A stretch of 64,000 nucleotides of DNA, from positions 434,001-498,000 of the forward strand of contig NZ_JADKRX010000001.1 of NCBI RefSeq assembly GCF_015350975.1. Direction: 5' to 3'. The translations under genes were made by a program, and so were the position numbers. A model generated the notes under the pieces. The model did not search any database, was not told the origin of the DNA, and saw only the letters and a program-made list of their open reading frames with translations. Shown in pieces: positions 15,614 to 23,211 of the stretch (its first letter is position 1; each line of letters opens with the position of its first letter). Source of the DNA: Curtobacterium sp. VKM Ac-1395. GTDB taxonomy: Bacteria; Actinomycetota; Actinomycetes; Actinomycetales; Microbacteriaceae.

Positions 15614-16711
15614 TCACGATGCCGGAGTTCCGCCAGCATCCGAGCTCGCTCCAGGCGCGCGGTCAGACCTGGCCTGAAACTCATGCACCAGCACGAAGAC
15701 AGCGGCCGGGATGATGATCCACAACGCCAAGCCGACGAACGCACTTGCGACGCCATCATTTTCGAAGTACGCACCACCGCGCAGTGCGCGCACCGCGATG
15801 CCAACGGGCAGCACATGGGTGAACGGCTCGAGCCAATCCGGCAAGAACTGTGCCGGCAGGACACCTGTGCTCGTAGCGTTACCCAAAGCCAGCAGGGCGA
15901 TCGACGCCACGAATGTTCCGGCGCCGCCGAACACCCGCAGCAGTGTGGCGGTCGACACCGCAATCGCGAGTCCGAGCATGGCGATGATGCTGGCCGCCAG
16001 CAGGAACGGCGCGGGAAGGGCGCCGAAAACGGTGTCCACCAACCACGCCACGACGAGCCCGGCAAGCACCGCGAACGCCACCGCACTCGCTGCGCGCCAG
16101 GCGTGGGGCAGTTCGCGGCCGACGCCCATGATCGTCAACCCGAATAGGAACGCACCTAGCACGATACCGAATGCAGCGTAGAAGACCGACAGGCCCCGGG
16201 TGTCGCCGGCGGGTAGCGGCTTCAGGTCTGTCGTTGAGAGTTCGGTGTGCAGCGCCGTCGCCACGGGGGTGAGCGCGCCGACCAAGGTCTGCGTTACCGC
16301 GGGGCCGTTTGCACCGGCGACGAACAGGTGCGCCCGTCCATCGTCAACGATGAGTGCACCGTCGACGGTGTGATCGGTGACCCCGTCGCGTGCATCGCGC
16401 TCGGTGGGGAACGTCGTGACCGCGAATACGTCGCCATGATCAGCGGAGTGCTGCTCGATTGAAGTGACCACCTGCTCAGGCGCGACCACGCCGATCGGCA
16501 AGTGGTGCGGAACCGGTGCATGGAACGCAGCGAGGTACAGCGCGACGAAGACCGGACCGATTACCAGACCGACCACCAGCGGAATGAAGGCCCCGGGGAG
16601 ATGACGCCGGTGCCCCCGACGGGGTAGTTGCTGCGGGACGTGGCGGCCATGGTGGCGCTCGCGTGGTGTCTGCTCGCCCGATGTGGCGGACGAGTCGGGT
16701 ACGCTGCTCAA
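15614..16711 (-). CDS. ABC-2/DUF3533-type membrane protein
   Basis: The 365-aa product has a basic N-terminus, one membrane helix (about 42-62), an extracytoplasmic domain of about 110 residues (PIGVVAPEQVVTSIEQ to LTPVATALH), and then five or six helices at the C-terminus. This is the layout of YhgE/Pip and DUF3533 ABC-2-like permeases. No ATPase is next to it. The start is a TTG (TTGAGCAGC) with AGGA 5 nt upstream; no in-frame ATG is available before the first helix. It is divergent from a MarR regulator 40 bp away, a pairing common for drug-tolerance membrane proteins. Confidence 0.75.
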   Translation of the reverse strand: MSSVPDSSATSGEQTPRERHHGRHVPQQLPRRGHRRHLPGAFIPLVVGLVIGPVFVALYLAAFHAPVPHHLPIGVVAPEQVVTSIEQHSADHGDVFAVTTFPTERDARDGVTDHTVDGALIVDDGRAHLFVAGANGPAVTQTLVGALTPVATALHTELSTTDLKPLPAGDTRGLSVFYAAFGIVLGAFLFGLTIMGVGRELPHAWRAASAVAFAVLAGLVVAWLVDTVFGALPAPFLLAASIIAMLGLAIAVSTATLLRVFGGAGTFVASIALLALGNATSTGVLPAQFLPDWLEPFTHVLPVGIAVRALRGGAYFENDGVASAFVGLALWIIIPAAVFVLVHEFQARSDRAPGASSDAGGTPAS

Positions 16712-16734
16712 ATCATCCTCAATCTGTGATCATG

Positions 16735-16746
16735 TCAGGTGACTGA
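16735..16746. promoter_or_regulatory. Small palindrome in the DUF3533/MarR gap
   Basis: TCAG-GTGA-CTGA (16735-16746) is a 4+4 inverted repeat that overlaps the ribosome site of the MarR gene. The whole gap between the two divergent starts is about 40 bases, so any MarR operator must lie here. The arms are short, so the assignment is tentative. Confidence 0.3.
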
Positions 16747-16750
16747 TAAA

Positions 16751-17242
16751 ATGTACCATGAGCTTCCCGACCCGACCGGTCGTTTCGGCTACCTGCTGTG
16801 GCAGGCGGCGCACCTTGTGGGGCGCGTGATGGTCGAGGCACTGCAGCCCGTCGAGTTGACGGTCGCGCAGCTCGGCGTACTGTCGTACACCGCCCAGGAA
16901 CCCGGTATCTCCTCCGCGGAACTCGCCCGGCGGCTGTTCATCACACCGCAGTCGGTGCACACCGCGGTGAAGCCCCTGGTAGAACGCGCGCTACTGGAGC
17001 GCCGCCCCCATCCGGTGAACAGAAAGGTCATCGGCGTTTTCCTCACCCCTGACGGCATTGACGTCGCGGATCAAGCGACCGAGTTGCTCGACATTGCCAA
17101 CAAACAGCTGCTCGCAGACTTCACGCCCGATGCCGCGGCGGACCTCCGGCAGGCGCTTCGCCGCGTGATGGTCACGGCGAACCCGACTGCGCTCGACCGC
17201 AGCTCCGTGCGTTCCGTGCCCGCGGCGCCGATCGAACGCTGA
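16751..17242 (+). CDS. MarR-family transcriptional regulator
   Basis: A 163-aa winged-helix regulator: dimerisation helix LLWQAAHLVGRVMVEAL, HTH ISSAELARRLFITPQSVHTAVKPLVERALLER (about residues 50-82) with wing HPVNRKVIGVFLTPDG, then a C-terminal helix. The ATG at 16751 has AGGTG 7 nt upstream. A GTG at 16739 would add four residues. Divergent placement beside the DUF3533 permease makes that gene the likely target, with derepression by a hydrophobic or phenolic ligand as usual for the family. Confidence 0.9.
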   Translation: MYHELPDPTGRFGYLLWQAAHLVGRVMVEALQPVELTVAQLGVLSYTAQEPGISSAELARRLFITPQSVHTAVKPLVERALLERRPHPVNRKVIGVFLTPDGIDVADQATELLDIANKQLLADFTPDAAADLRQALRRVMVTANPTALDRSSVRSVPAAPIER

Positions 17243-17427
17243 ACCCCAATTCGAGTGAAGCCGCCCCGCGGTCAGTATGGGGATCGGCGAACGGACTCAC
17301 CGAAGCGTGTGCCGAGCACGCAGCTAACGACGATCGTCGCAGCAGGAGTTTGGGCGCGATGGCGCGAACAGAAGGTACCGAATTCGTTCCAAGCGCCTTA
17401 CGCTCATGCCGACGGAGGGCGAACACC

Positions 17428-17727
17428 ATGACGAAGCTGGCTGATTGGGAAGCCGAGGGCGCTCGGGCGCGACCCAGCACACCAAGGGACCACATGCAAG
17501 CACCGCTCACGCTCCGTGTAGCGACCTGGGTTGGCACGGTCCTGCTCGTCGCCGCAGCCATCGTGTTGATGAGCACGACGATGATCAGTCAACACCCCGA
17601 CGAATCGGCAACGCACGCCCTACTGCGCGCCCTGATCCTGGTCGTGATCGGCGCCGCCATCGCGGTCATTGGTGCGGTCACCCTCATGCTCCGTTTCATC
17701 GCGAACACACTGTTCCCGAGCTCCTAA
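17428..17727 (+). CDS. Small two-helix membrane protein, unknown function
   Basis: The 99-aa product has a hydrophilic N-terminus and two hydrophobic helices (about 31-50 and 66-95). GGAGGG lies 8 nt before the ATG at 17428. A second ATG at 17494 would give 77 aa starting just before the first helix. I recognise no family. A terminator stem follows 9 nt after the stop. It may be island cargo, since it sits about 650 bp from the tRNA-fragment scar. Confidence 0.6.
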   Translation: MTKLADWEAEGARARPSTPRDHMQAPLTLRVATWVGTVLLVAAAIVLMSTTMISQHPDESATHALLRALILVVIGAAIAVIGAVTLMLRFIANTLFPSS

Positions 17728-17735
17728 CGCCCGGA

Positions 17736-17756
17736 TCAAACGCCCTACGCGTTTGA
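17736..17756 (+). terminator. Terminator stem after the small membrane protein
   Basis: TCAAACGC (17736-17743) and GCGTTTGA (17749-17756) form an 8-bp stem with loop CCTAC, starting 9 nt after the stop at 17727. Confidence 0.55.
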
Positions 17757-17834
17757 GTTCGTTTCGATAGCCGATCCCTCACCGAGACACGGGCGCTGAC
17801 CCCGGTCCGCAAATCGGTGGGTCGGTGGTTCAGT

Positions 17835-18179
17835 TCACGTTGGGAGTGCGCCGGCGGTCTGAGTTGCGACGTCGTAGTACTCGGCCTGGTAGTCGATGAT
17901 GCGGACGTTCTTGAGGACAGCACTGGCGGCTTCGAGGAAGCGCTCGTCGGTCATGTGCGCGTCGATGGCATCTTGGTCACGCCAGCCCTCGGTGAGGTGG
18001 ATGGTGTTTGGGTCGGTGAGGTCTTCGGCGAAGACGTAGTAGGTGCATCCGTCTTGCTGCGCGGTGGTGCTCAGGTGAGGGATCACGGCGTCGTTGAACG
18101 TCTGGCGGTCCTCCGGATGGACCGTGTAGTACGCGCTGATGACCTTGCTGGTGGGGGTGTGCTTGGTGTGCGGAATCAT
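17835..18179 (-). CDS. Antibiotic-biosynthesis-monooxygenase (ABM) domain protein
   Basis: A 114-aa protein of one ABM/YgiN-like ferredoxin-fold domain: VISAYYTVHPEDRQTFNDAV, a central GCTYYVFAEDLTDPNTIHL and EGWRDQDAIDAHMTDERF. Members act as cofactor-free quinol monooxygenases or heme-degrading enzymes. Nothing here decides between these. The ATG at 18179 has GAAGGA upstream. It is the last gene before the tRNA-fragment scar. Two AGCAGTAAC repeats 11 bp apart lie 66-85 bases upstream. Confidence 0.85.
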   Translation of the reverse strand: MIPHTKHTPTSKVISAYYTVHPEDRQTFNDAVIPHLSTTAQQDGCTYYVFAEDLTDPNTIHLTEGWRDQDAIDAHMTDERFLEAASAVLKNVRIIDYQAEYYDVATQTAGALPT

Positions 18180-18244
18180 GTCGTTTCCTTCTCGGGTGAT
18201 GGTCTGTTCCTGTGGGAGCGAAGATGCAACGGATAGGTGCGTCC

Positions 18245-18264
18245 AGCAGTAACCGAGCAGTAAC
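18245..18264 (-). promoter_or_regulatory. Tandem 9-bp repeat with 11-bp period upstream of the ABM gene
   Basis: AGCAGTAAC occurs at 18245-18253 and again at 18256-18264, exactly one helical turn apart. This spacing is typical of tandem winged-helix (OmpR- or SARP-type) regulator sites. The repeats lie about 66 bases upstream of the ABM start. Confidence 0.35.
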
Positions 18265-18367
18265 AGAGAAGCTGCGGAGAGGTGTGAGCAGGTGCGAGGA
18301 ACCGCATCGTAGATCTGTTCAAATCCGGGGCGGTCCGCCGCGAAGTACTGGTCGTGCCGCGACGCAG

Positions 18368-18395
18368 GTGGGTTCAAATCCCACCGGTACCGCCA
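18368..18395 (+). other. 3' fragment of a tRNA gene (probably tRNA-Ser), likely attachment-site scar
   Basis: GTGGG-TTCAAAT-CCCAC (18368-18384) is a perfect T-arm. It is followed by CGGTACC, discriminator G and encoded CCA. The matching 5' acceptor strand GGTACCG, the D-arm and the anticodon arm are absent upstream, so this is only the last 28 nt of a tRNA. G73 and the T-arm sequence fit serine tRNAs best. A tRNA 3' end directly followed by its terminator, with no 5' part, is the expected right-hand attachment site left by a tyrosine-recombinase element integrated in a tRNA gene. Confidence 0.7.
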
Positions 18396-18398
18396 TGG

Positions 18399-18424
18399 AA
18401 AACCCCCGTTGACGCGGGGGTTTT
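18399..18424 (+). terminator. Rho-independent terminator following the tRNA fragment
   Basis: AAAACCCCC (18399-18407) and GGGGGTTTT (18416-18424) form a strong stem, extended by one more G-C pair, ending in a T-rich tail (TTTTCTTCTTT). Its position just after the CCA end suggests it was the terminator of the original tRNA gene. Confidence 0.85.
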
Positions 18425-18548
18425 CTTCTTTCTGCGAGTTCGTCTGCGTCGGTGCTCCCGGCACCGTCGTCCAGCCAACGCGGAGTCGGCGCGTCGCGAA
18501 GCGCGAGTGGAGAGCCGTCTTATGATGCGCTTGACCCGGGGAGGGGCC

Positions 18549-18839
18549 ATGGACAGAGCGTCGCTCCACACCGACATCCCGACCCTCCGTGCACCCGACA
18601 TGCGCTCCGTCGTCCTGACGCGCGGGCCCCGGGGCGCGCTCGTGTCGAAGGGGAACGACCAGCTCGCAGCGCGGCTCGGCGCGGGCGACACCCTGCTCGA
18701 GGCTGCCCGTCAGGCCGTCCGGTCCGGAACGTTCGCCGTGCAGTCCGCCGGGACGCAGCCGTCGTGCCGGACGATCTCCGAGGTCCTGCCGGAGATCGCG
18801 CCAGACGGCGTCACCACCACGACGGGAGTCGCTGCATGA
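18549..18839 (+). pseudogene. rbsK: Ribokinase (rbsK) remnant with internal deletion
   Basis: The 96-aa frame joins two pieces of a ribokinase C-terminus. Residues 18-35 (MRSVVLTRGPRGALVSKG) match the strand-and-loop segment before the substrate lid. Residues 36-75 (NDQLAARLGAGDTLLEAARQAVRSGTFAVQSAGTQPS) match the region after the catalytic site. The block that should lie between, with the DTTGAGD anion hole and catalytic Asp, is missing, as is the N-terminal two thirds of the usual roughly 300-aa enzyme. It cannot phosphorylate ribose. It keeps a GGGAGGGG ribosome site, an upstream TATGAT box and a 4-nt overlap with rbsD, so it probably persists as a translated leader. Confidence 0.75.
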
Positions 18840-19219
18840 AGAAGACAGGCATCCTCAACGCGGAGCTCAATGCCGGGCTCAGCCGACTCGGGCACGGCGA
18901 CCTCGTGGTCGTCGCTGACTGTGGACTGCCGATCCCGCCCGGGGTCCAGGTCGTCGACCTCGCGCTCGTGCACGGGGTTCCGCGGTTCGTCGACGTGCTC
19001 GATGCCCTGCTCGGCGACGCAGTGTTCCAGGAGTGCGTCGTCGCGACCGAGGCGGATGGCACCGACGCCGGTGCGTGGCTCGCGGAGCGGTTCCCCGAGC
19101 GACGTGCCGTGTCGCACGAGGCACTCAAGGCGATGTCCGCCGACGCCCGGCTGTTCGTGCGGACGGGAGAAGCGACGGCCTTCGCCAACGCGGTGTTGGT
19201 GTGCGGCGTGCCGTTCTGA
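18836..19219 (+). CDS. rbsD: D-ribose pyranase
   Basis: RbsD interconverts the pyran forms of D-ribose so that it can be phosphorylated. The 127-aa product matches the family over its whole length: MKKTGILNAELNAGLSRLGH (with the catalytic His20), VADCGLPIPPG, DLALVHGVPRF, and the C-terminal FVRTGEATAFANAVLVCGV, including the conserved FANAxL segment. It starts at an ATG overlapping the rbsK remnant stop (ATGA). With ribokinase broken here, it can only work if another kinase exists elsewhere in the genome. Confidence 0.93.
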   Translation: MKKTGILNAELNAGLSRLGHGDLVVVADCGLPIPPGVQVVDLALVHGVPRFVDVLDALLGDAVFQECVVATEADGTDAGAWLAERFPERRAVSHEALKAMSADARLFVRTGEATAFANAVLVCGVPF

Positions 19220-19452
19220 GGGGTCAGCGGCGGGAGCTTGCCGTCGCGGGATGACCATGCCCGAGCCTCCGCCGGCGACGAGCCGTGCATGGGTACCCGG
19301 CGGCTGGTGCCTTCCACATCGCCGACGATGGCCTGAAGGAGGAGCCGACTGGACGGGAAGTCCGGTGGGAGCACGGATGCCTGAGATCGTCAGCTCCCAC
19401 CAAGCTCGATGACCGAGCTGGCATCCGGAGGCTCCCGAACGAACGGCCCCCA

Positions 19453-20271
19453 GTGTCACTGCGAACGCTTCCCATCGCCGACGTCCAGTTGATCGAGCAG
19501 GCGGAGGGTGCGTACTTCCGCCGCTTCCTCGCCGGAGCATCGGCGCCGGACCGTGAGGTGCTCGGCATCCGCACGACGACGTTCGGCGGCGGCATGGCCG
19601 CAGCGATGGCCGACGACCCGTCGGGCTACTGGAGCAAGAGCCTCGGCGTCGGTTTCGACGTCCCGCTCGACCGCGCCGGTGTGGGCGAGGTGGTCTCGTT
19701 CTTCCGCGCGTCCGGTGTGGAGTCCGCGCTCATCGCGGTCGCGCCCCAGGTGATCCCGGACGACTGGGACGCCATCTGCGCGGACGACGGTCTGACGGCG
19801 ACCTCGGCGTGGGCGAAGTTCGCGTGTCCCGTCGACGACTTCGTGTCGGGCGGGACGGACCTCGACGTGCGGGAGCTGACGGAGCGGGACACGTCGGCGT
19901 GGGCGCGGATCATCCGGGAGGCCTTCGGGATGACGGAGCCCGATCTCACGCCGATGCTCCGTGGGGTGTTCGACGACCCGGAGGCACGGGTGTTCGGTGC
20001 GTGGGACGGAGACGAGCTCGTGGGGGCCGGCGCCGTGCACGTCGTCGGCGAGGTCGCTTCGATCAACACCGGCGGCACGCTGCCGTCCCACCGGAACCGC
20101 GGCGTGCAGTCCGCGATCCTCACTGCTCGCCACGAGGCCGCCGCGAGCGCCGGATGTCGTCTCCTGACCGCGGAGACCGGTCTGTCCACCAGCAGCCCGT
20201 CGTACCGCAACCTCGTCCGTGCCGGCTTCGCACACCACTACGACCGGGTCAACTGGCTCTGGACGGCATGA
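19453..20271 (+). CDS. GNAT-family N-acetyltransferase
   Basis: The 272-aa protein has an N-terminal half of unclear role and a C-terminal GNAT domain (about 140-272). It ends with the acetyl-CoA site TLPSHRNRGVQSAILTARHE (the R-x-x-G-x-Q/A loop) and YRNLVRAGFAHHYDRVNW. It should transfer an acyl group to an amine; the substrate is unknown. The start is uncertain. The GTG at 19453 begins the conserved region but has a weak ribosome site, and an upstream GTG at 19285 would add 56 poorly conserved residues. Forty bases of this gene (19758-19797) recur at 30878-30917. Its stop codon lies inside a terminator stem. Confidence 0.82.
   Translation: MSLRTLPIADVQLIEQAEGAYFRRFLAGASAPDREVLGIRTTTFGGGMAAAMADDPSGYWSKSLGVGFDVPLDRAGVGEVVSFFRASGVESALIAVAPQVIPDDWDAICADDGLTATSAWAKFACPVDDFVSGGTDLDVRELTERDTSAWARIIREAFGMTEPDLTPMLRGVFDDPEARVFGAWDGDELVGAGAVHVVGEVASINTGGTLPSHRNRGVQSAILTARHEAAASAGCRLLTAETGLSTSSPSYRNLVRAGFAHHYDRVNWLWTA
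19758..19797 (+). repeat. 40-bp segment of the GNAT gene repeated at 30878-30917
   Basis: The segment encodes DDWDAICADDGLT within the acetyltransferase. The same 40 bases, without mismatch, occur in a gene-free gap at 30878-30917. An exact match of this length is unlikely by chance even in GC-rich DNA. Confidence 0.85.
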
Positions 20272-20302
20272 CCGCCCGGCCCCGTGGAGGGCCGGGCGGT
20301 CA
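20269..20302. terminator. Strong terminator hairpin between GNAT and MFS genes
   Basis: TGACCGCCCGGCCC (20269-20282) pairs perfectly with GGGCCGGGCGGTCA (20289-20302) across a 6-base loop. It serves the plus-strand GNAT gene, whose TGA stop is the first base triplet of the stem, and the convergent MFS gene ending at 20335. Confidence 0.75.
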
Positions 20303-20334
20303 GCCGCGCACCAGGCGGACGTGCCGACCGTGCG

Positions 20335-21528
20335 TCAGCGGTCCGCGGTCGCCGCACGGCCACGAGCAGGCGTGGCCGAGCGCAGGCTGAGCACGACGAG
20401 GGTGGCAGTGCCGAGCAGCGCGATGACCGCGGCGAGCTGGAAGTCGACGGCGATGCCGGAAGCGGCCACGGCGATGCCGCCGATGCTGGAGCCGATGGCG
20501 AGGGCGACCTGGATCGTGGTGACGAACATCGCCAGTCCCGCCTCGGCACCCTGTGGTGTCGCCTGCACCATCCAGGTCTGCAGGCCGAGCGGGAGCCCGC
20601 CCCACACGAGCCCCCACACGACCAGGAGCACGAAGACGGCCACGGGGAGGTGTGCGACCAGCGGCAGCAGGGCCACGGCGGCGGCGAGGGCGACGCCGAG
20701 GGCCGTGAGGGTGCCGAGGACGGACCGGTCGAGGGCCGCGCTCGTGGCGAAGTTCCCGATGATGCCGGAGACGCCGAACACCAGCAGCGCGACCGAGACG
20801 ACGTCCGGGCTGACCTTCGCGACGTCCTGCAGGAACGGACTGACGTAGGTGTAGGCGGCGAACTGCGCGGCGAAGAGGAACGCGGCGACGAGCAGCCCGA
20901 TGCGGGCACGTGGCACGCGGAACAGGCCCATGAGCTCGGTCGGACGCACTCGCTGCTGTGCGGGGATCGCGGGGAGGGTGAGCAGTTGCAGGACGAGGGC
21001 GACGGCGCCGATCACCGCGCCGATGACGAATGCGAGCCGCCATGTCGAGGTCGCTGCGACGAACGCTCCGAGGGGGAGGCTGACGACCGTCGCGATCGAG
21101 ATCCCGGCAGTGATCAGTGAGGTCGCGCGGATCGCCTGGGACTCCTCGACGAGGCGGCCTGCGATGCCGGCACCGATTGCCCAGAACCCGCCGAGCGCGA
21201 CGCCGAGGAGGAGCCGCGCGACCAGGAGCACCGCGAACGCGGCTGCGGTGGCGGCGACGACGTCCGAGACGACGAGGACGGCGCTGAGGCCGATGAGGAC
21301 GACCCGCCGGTCGAGTCGGGAGGTCGCGACGGTGACCGCGGGTGCCGCGACCGCGGCTGCGAGCCCGGTGACGACGACCATGAGACCGGCGGTCGCGACC
21401 CGGACGCCGAGGTCCGAGGAGATCGACGGGAGGAGCCCGATGGGGAGGAACTCCGAGAGGACGGTTCCGAACGACCCGACCGCGACGGCCGAGACGCTGA
21501 GCCAACCGTTGTGTTGCAAGCGTGACAT
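20335..21528 (-). CDS. MFS efflux transporter (DHA1/AraJ-like)
   Basis: A 397-aa, 12-helix major facilitator of the drug:H+ antiporter-1 type. It opens with AVGSFGTVLSEFLPIGLLPSI, has the motif-C-like TM5 region and RLDRRVVLIG after TM2, and AQFAAYTYVSPFLQ in the second half. It should export small hydrophobic compounds. It is last in a minus-strand set with two SDR oxidoreductases under a divergent TetR gene. The 409-aa protein at 56285-57514 is a close paralogue across its whole length. Confidence 0.88.
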   Translation of the reverse strand: MSRLQHNGWLSVSAVAVGSFGTVLSEFLPIGLLPSISSDLGVRVATAGLMVVVTGLAAAVAAPAVTVATSRLDRRVVLIGLSAVLVVSDVVAATAAAFAVLLVARLLLGVALGGFWAIGAGIAGRLVEESQAIRATSLITAGISIATVVSLPLGAFVAATSTWRLAFVIGAVIGAVALVLQLLTLPAIPAQQRVRPTELMGLFRVPRARIGLLVAAFLFAAQFAAYTYVSPFLQDVAKVSPDVVSVALLVFGVSGIIGNFATSAALDRSVLGTLTALGVALAAAVALLPLVAHLPVAVFVLLVVWGLVWGGLPLGLQTWMVQATPQGAEAGLAMFVTTIQVALAIGSSIGGIAVAASGIAVDFQLAAVIALLGTATLVVLSLRSATPARGRAATADR

Positions 21529-21639
21529 GGTCTTCCACTTCTCTCTCTTGCGATGGCGGCGAGGGCCCCGTCGTCGATGTGTGCGCGGAGTCGGCAGGCC
21601 GCACTGCCGCCGTTGTCGGCGAGCAGCGCGACCTGACGC

Positions 21640-22341
21640 TCAGCTCAGCCGTCCACCACCGTCGACGTGGAGGGTGGTGCCGGTGATGAAGGTGTTGTCG
21701 ACGGCGAGGAGCACCGCCCCGACGACGTCGGCCGGGGTGCCGACGCGCCGTGCGGGGTTCGCGGCGGCCGTCGACGAGAAGAAGTCGCGCTTGCCGTCCT
21801 CGCCCATGAAGTCCCACAGGCCGGAGTCGATGATGCCGGGCGACACCGCGACCGCTCGGACCGGGGCGAGCTCCACCGCGAGGGCCTCCGCCATGAACGA
21901 CACGGCGCCGTTGACGGTCGCCATCACGCTCATGCTCGGGGCGGGCTTCCACGCGGCGACGCCGGAGAAGAACACGAACGCTCCGCCGGGACGCATCGAG
22001 GCCGCGAGGTGCTTCGCGAGCAGCATCGGACCGATCACCTTGGCGTCGAACGCGGCGTGGATCACCGCCCGGTCGAACTCGGCTGCCGGCCCGTTCGCCG
22101 AGGCAGCGGCGAGCGAGACGACCGCGTCGAAGGGCCCCGACGCCGTGAGCGCCCCGATGGTGCCCTCGTCGGCGAGGTCTGCGTGGAGCACCGGCACGTC
22201 GCGGAGCGGTGCCGGGAGGGTCGACACCGTGCGCTCCGGGTCGCGTGCACCGATGACGGGCTGGTCGCCGCGTTCGAGCAGGGCCGAAGCGATGGCCTGG
22301 CCGATGCCGGAGCCGCCACCGATGAGGAGGATGCGCTTCAT
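21640..22341 (-). CDS. SDR-family oxidoreductase
   Basis: The 233-aa protein has a classical short-chain dehydrogenase core: the nucleotide-binding GGGSGIGQAIASAL (residues 8-21), Asp in HADLAD, and a C-terminal FITGTTLHVDGGG. The usual active-site YxxxK is not clear; the expected place reads SVMATVNGAVSFMAEAL. It may therefore be an atypical or weakly active member. GAAGGGA precedes the ATG. It lies 28 bp downstream of another SDR gene and ahead of the MFS gene, suggesting one transcript. Confidence 0.85.
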   Translation of the reverse strand: MKRILLIGGGSGIGQAIASALLERGDQPVIGARDPERTVSTLPAPLRDVPVLHADLADEGTIGALTASGPFDAVVSLAAASANGPAAEFDRAVIHAAFDAKVIGPMLLAKHLAASMRPGGAFVFFSGVAAWKPAPSMSVMATVNGAVSFMAEALAVELAPVRAVAVSPGIIDSGLWDFMGEDGKRDFFSSTAAANPARRVGTPADVVGAVLLAVDNTFITGTTLHVDGGGRLS

Positions 22342-22369
22342 GATGAGTTCCCTTCGTGGGCGTCGGTGC

Positions 22370-23116
22370 TCAGACGAGCGTGCTGCCGCCGTCGACGGCG
22401 AGTTCGCTGCCGGTCATGCCCGAGCTCTCGTCCGAGACCAGGAACAGCACGGCCGCGGCGACCTCCTCGGGGAGCAGGACGCGGCCGAAGGGGAGCTTGC
22501 TGGCGATCGCGGCCAGGAGCGCGTCCGGGTCATGCGGCGCGAGGCCCTTGAGCCCGGGGGTCTCGGTGGGGCCGGGCACGACGGTGTTGATCCGGATGCC
22601 CCGCGGCGCGAGTTCGGCCGCCCAGGTCCGGGTGAGGGTGGCGACGGCGGCCTTCGAGGCGCCGTACAGGCCGAACGCCGGTTCGGTCCCGGACGCCGAC
22701 GACGAGCCCGTCACGACGATCGCCGACCCCGTGCCGAGGAACGGCAGCGCGCCCTGGACCGTCAGGGTGGTGGCGCGGACGTTCGTGCCGAAGGTCTCGT
22801 CGATGTCCTCTGCCGTGACCTCGGCGAGCGGCTTGAACTCGCCGATGCCCGCGTTGACGTGCACCGCGTCCAGGCCGGCACCGCGCGCTGCGACGGCCCT
22901 GAACACGGTCTCGATGCCCGCGGGCTCCGTCGCGTCGGCCTGCACCGGCGTGACGTCGTCGCCGAACTCCTCGCGGAGGGCGTCGAGTGCCTGCTGGCGT
23001 CGTCCGGTGACGAAGACGTGCGCTCCCTCGGCGACGAACCGACGGACGACCGCGAGACCGATCCCCGAGGTGCCGCCCGAGACGAGTGCGGTCTTGCCGT
23101 TCAATGTTCCGACCAT
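22370..23116 (-). CDS. SDR-family NAD(P)-dependent oxidoreductase
   Basis: A 248-aa classical SDR: ALVSGGTSGIGLAVVRRF (about residues 10-27) for nucleotide binding, Asp in VQADATEP, HVNAGIGEF in place of NNAG, active-site Ser in VTGSSSASG, Tyr/Lys in YGASKAAV, and the closing LFLVSDESSGMTGSELAVDGG. It reduces or oxidises an alcohol/carbonyl of unknown identity. It leads the SDR-SDR-MFS operon and starts 24 bases from a long inverted repeat that should be the TetR operator. Confidence 0.92.
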   Translation of the reverse strand: MVGTLNGKTALVSGGTSGIGLAVVRRFVAEGAHVFVTGRRQQALDALREEFGDDVTPVQADATEPAGIETVFRAVAARGAGLDAVHVNAGIGEFKPLAEVTAEDIDETFGTNVRATTLTVQGALPFLGTGSAIVVTGSSSASGTEPAFGLYGASKAAVATLTRTWAAELAPRGIRINTVVPGPTETPGLKGLAPHDPDALLAAIASKLPFGRVLLPEEVAAAVLFLVSDESSGMTGSELAVDGGSTLV

Positions 23117-23140
23117 GATGTGCTTCCGTTTCCTCGTTGT

Positions 23141-23187
23141 TGACTGCTTGGTCCAGAACGGTAGGGCATAATGGACACTTCAGTCAA
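23141..23187. promoter_or_regulatory. Long inverted repeat, candidate TetR operator
   Basis: TTGACTGCTTGGTCCA (23141-23156) and TGGACACTTCAGTCAA (23172-23187) are inverted copies with 13 of 16 matches around a 15-base spacer. The site fills the gap between the divergent SDR operon (start 23116) and TetR gene (start 23212). Each arm contains GAC-N6-GTC, so two regulator dimers could bind. Confidence 0.6.
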
Positions 23188-23211
23188 GAACCGGTTCGAG
23201 GAGGATCGCGA

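Larger units (their letters stand above)
18180..18548. other. Gene-free 369-bp segment spanning the putative island junction
   Basis: It holds the upstream region of the ABM gene with an 11-bp-phased direct repeat, an isolated 3' tRNA fragment, a strong terminator, and a TATGAT box at 18521-18526 just ahead of the rbsK remnant. A second T-loop-like TTCAAATCC occurs at 18317-18326. No gene is supported here. Confidence 0.6.

Noticed and set aside
18276-18340. A tRNA-like stretch (GGAGAGGTGT to TTCAAATCC) just upstream of the tRNA fragment
   Set aside because: No anticodon or acceptor stem can be closed. Only the T-loop-like TTCAAATCC is convincing, so a second tRNA or degraded copy cannot be supported.
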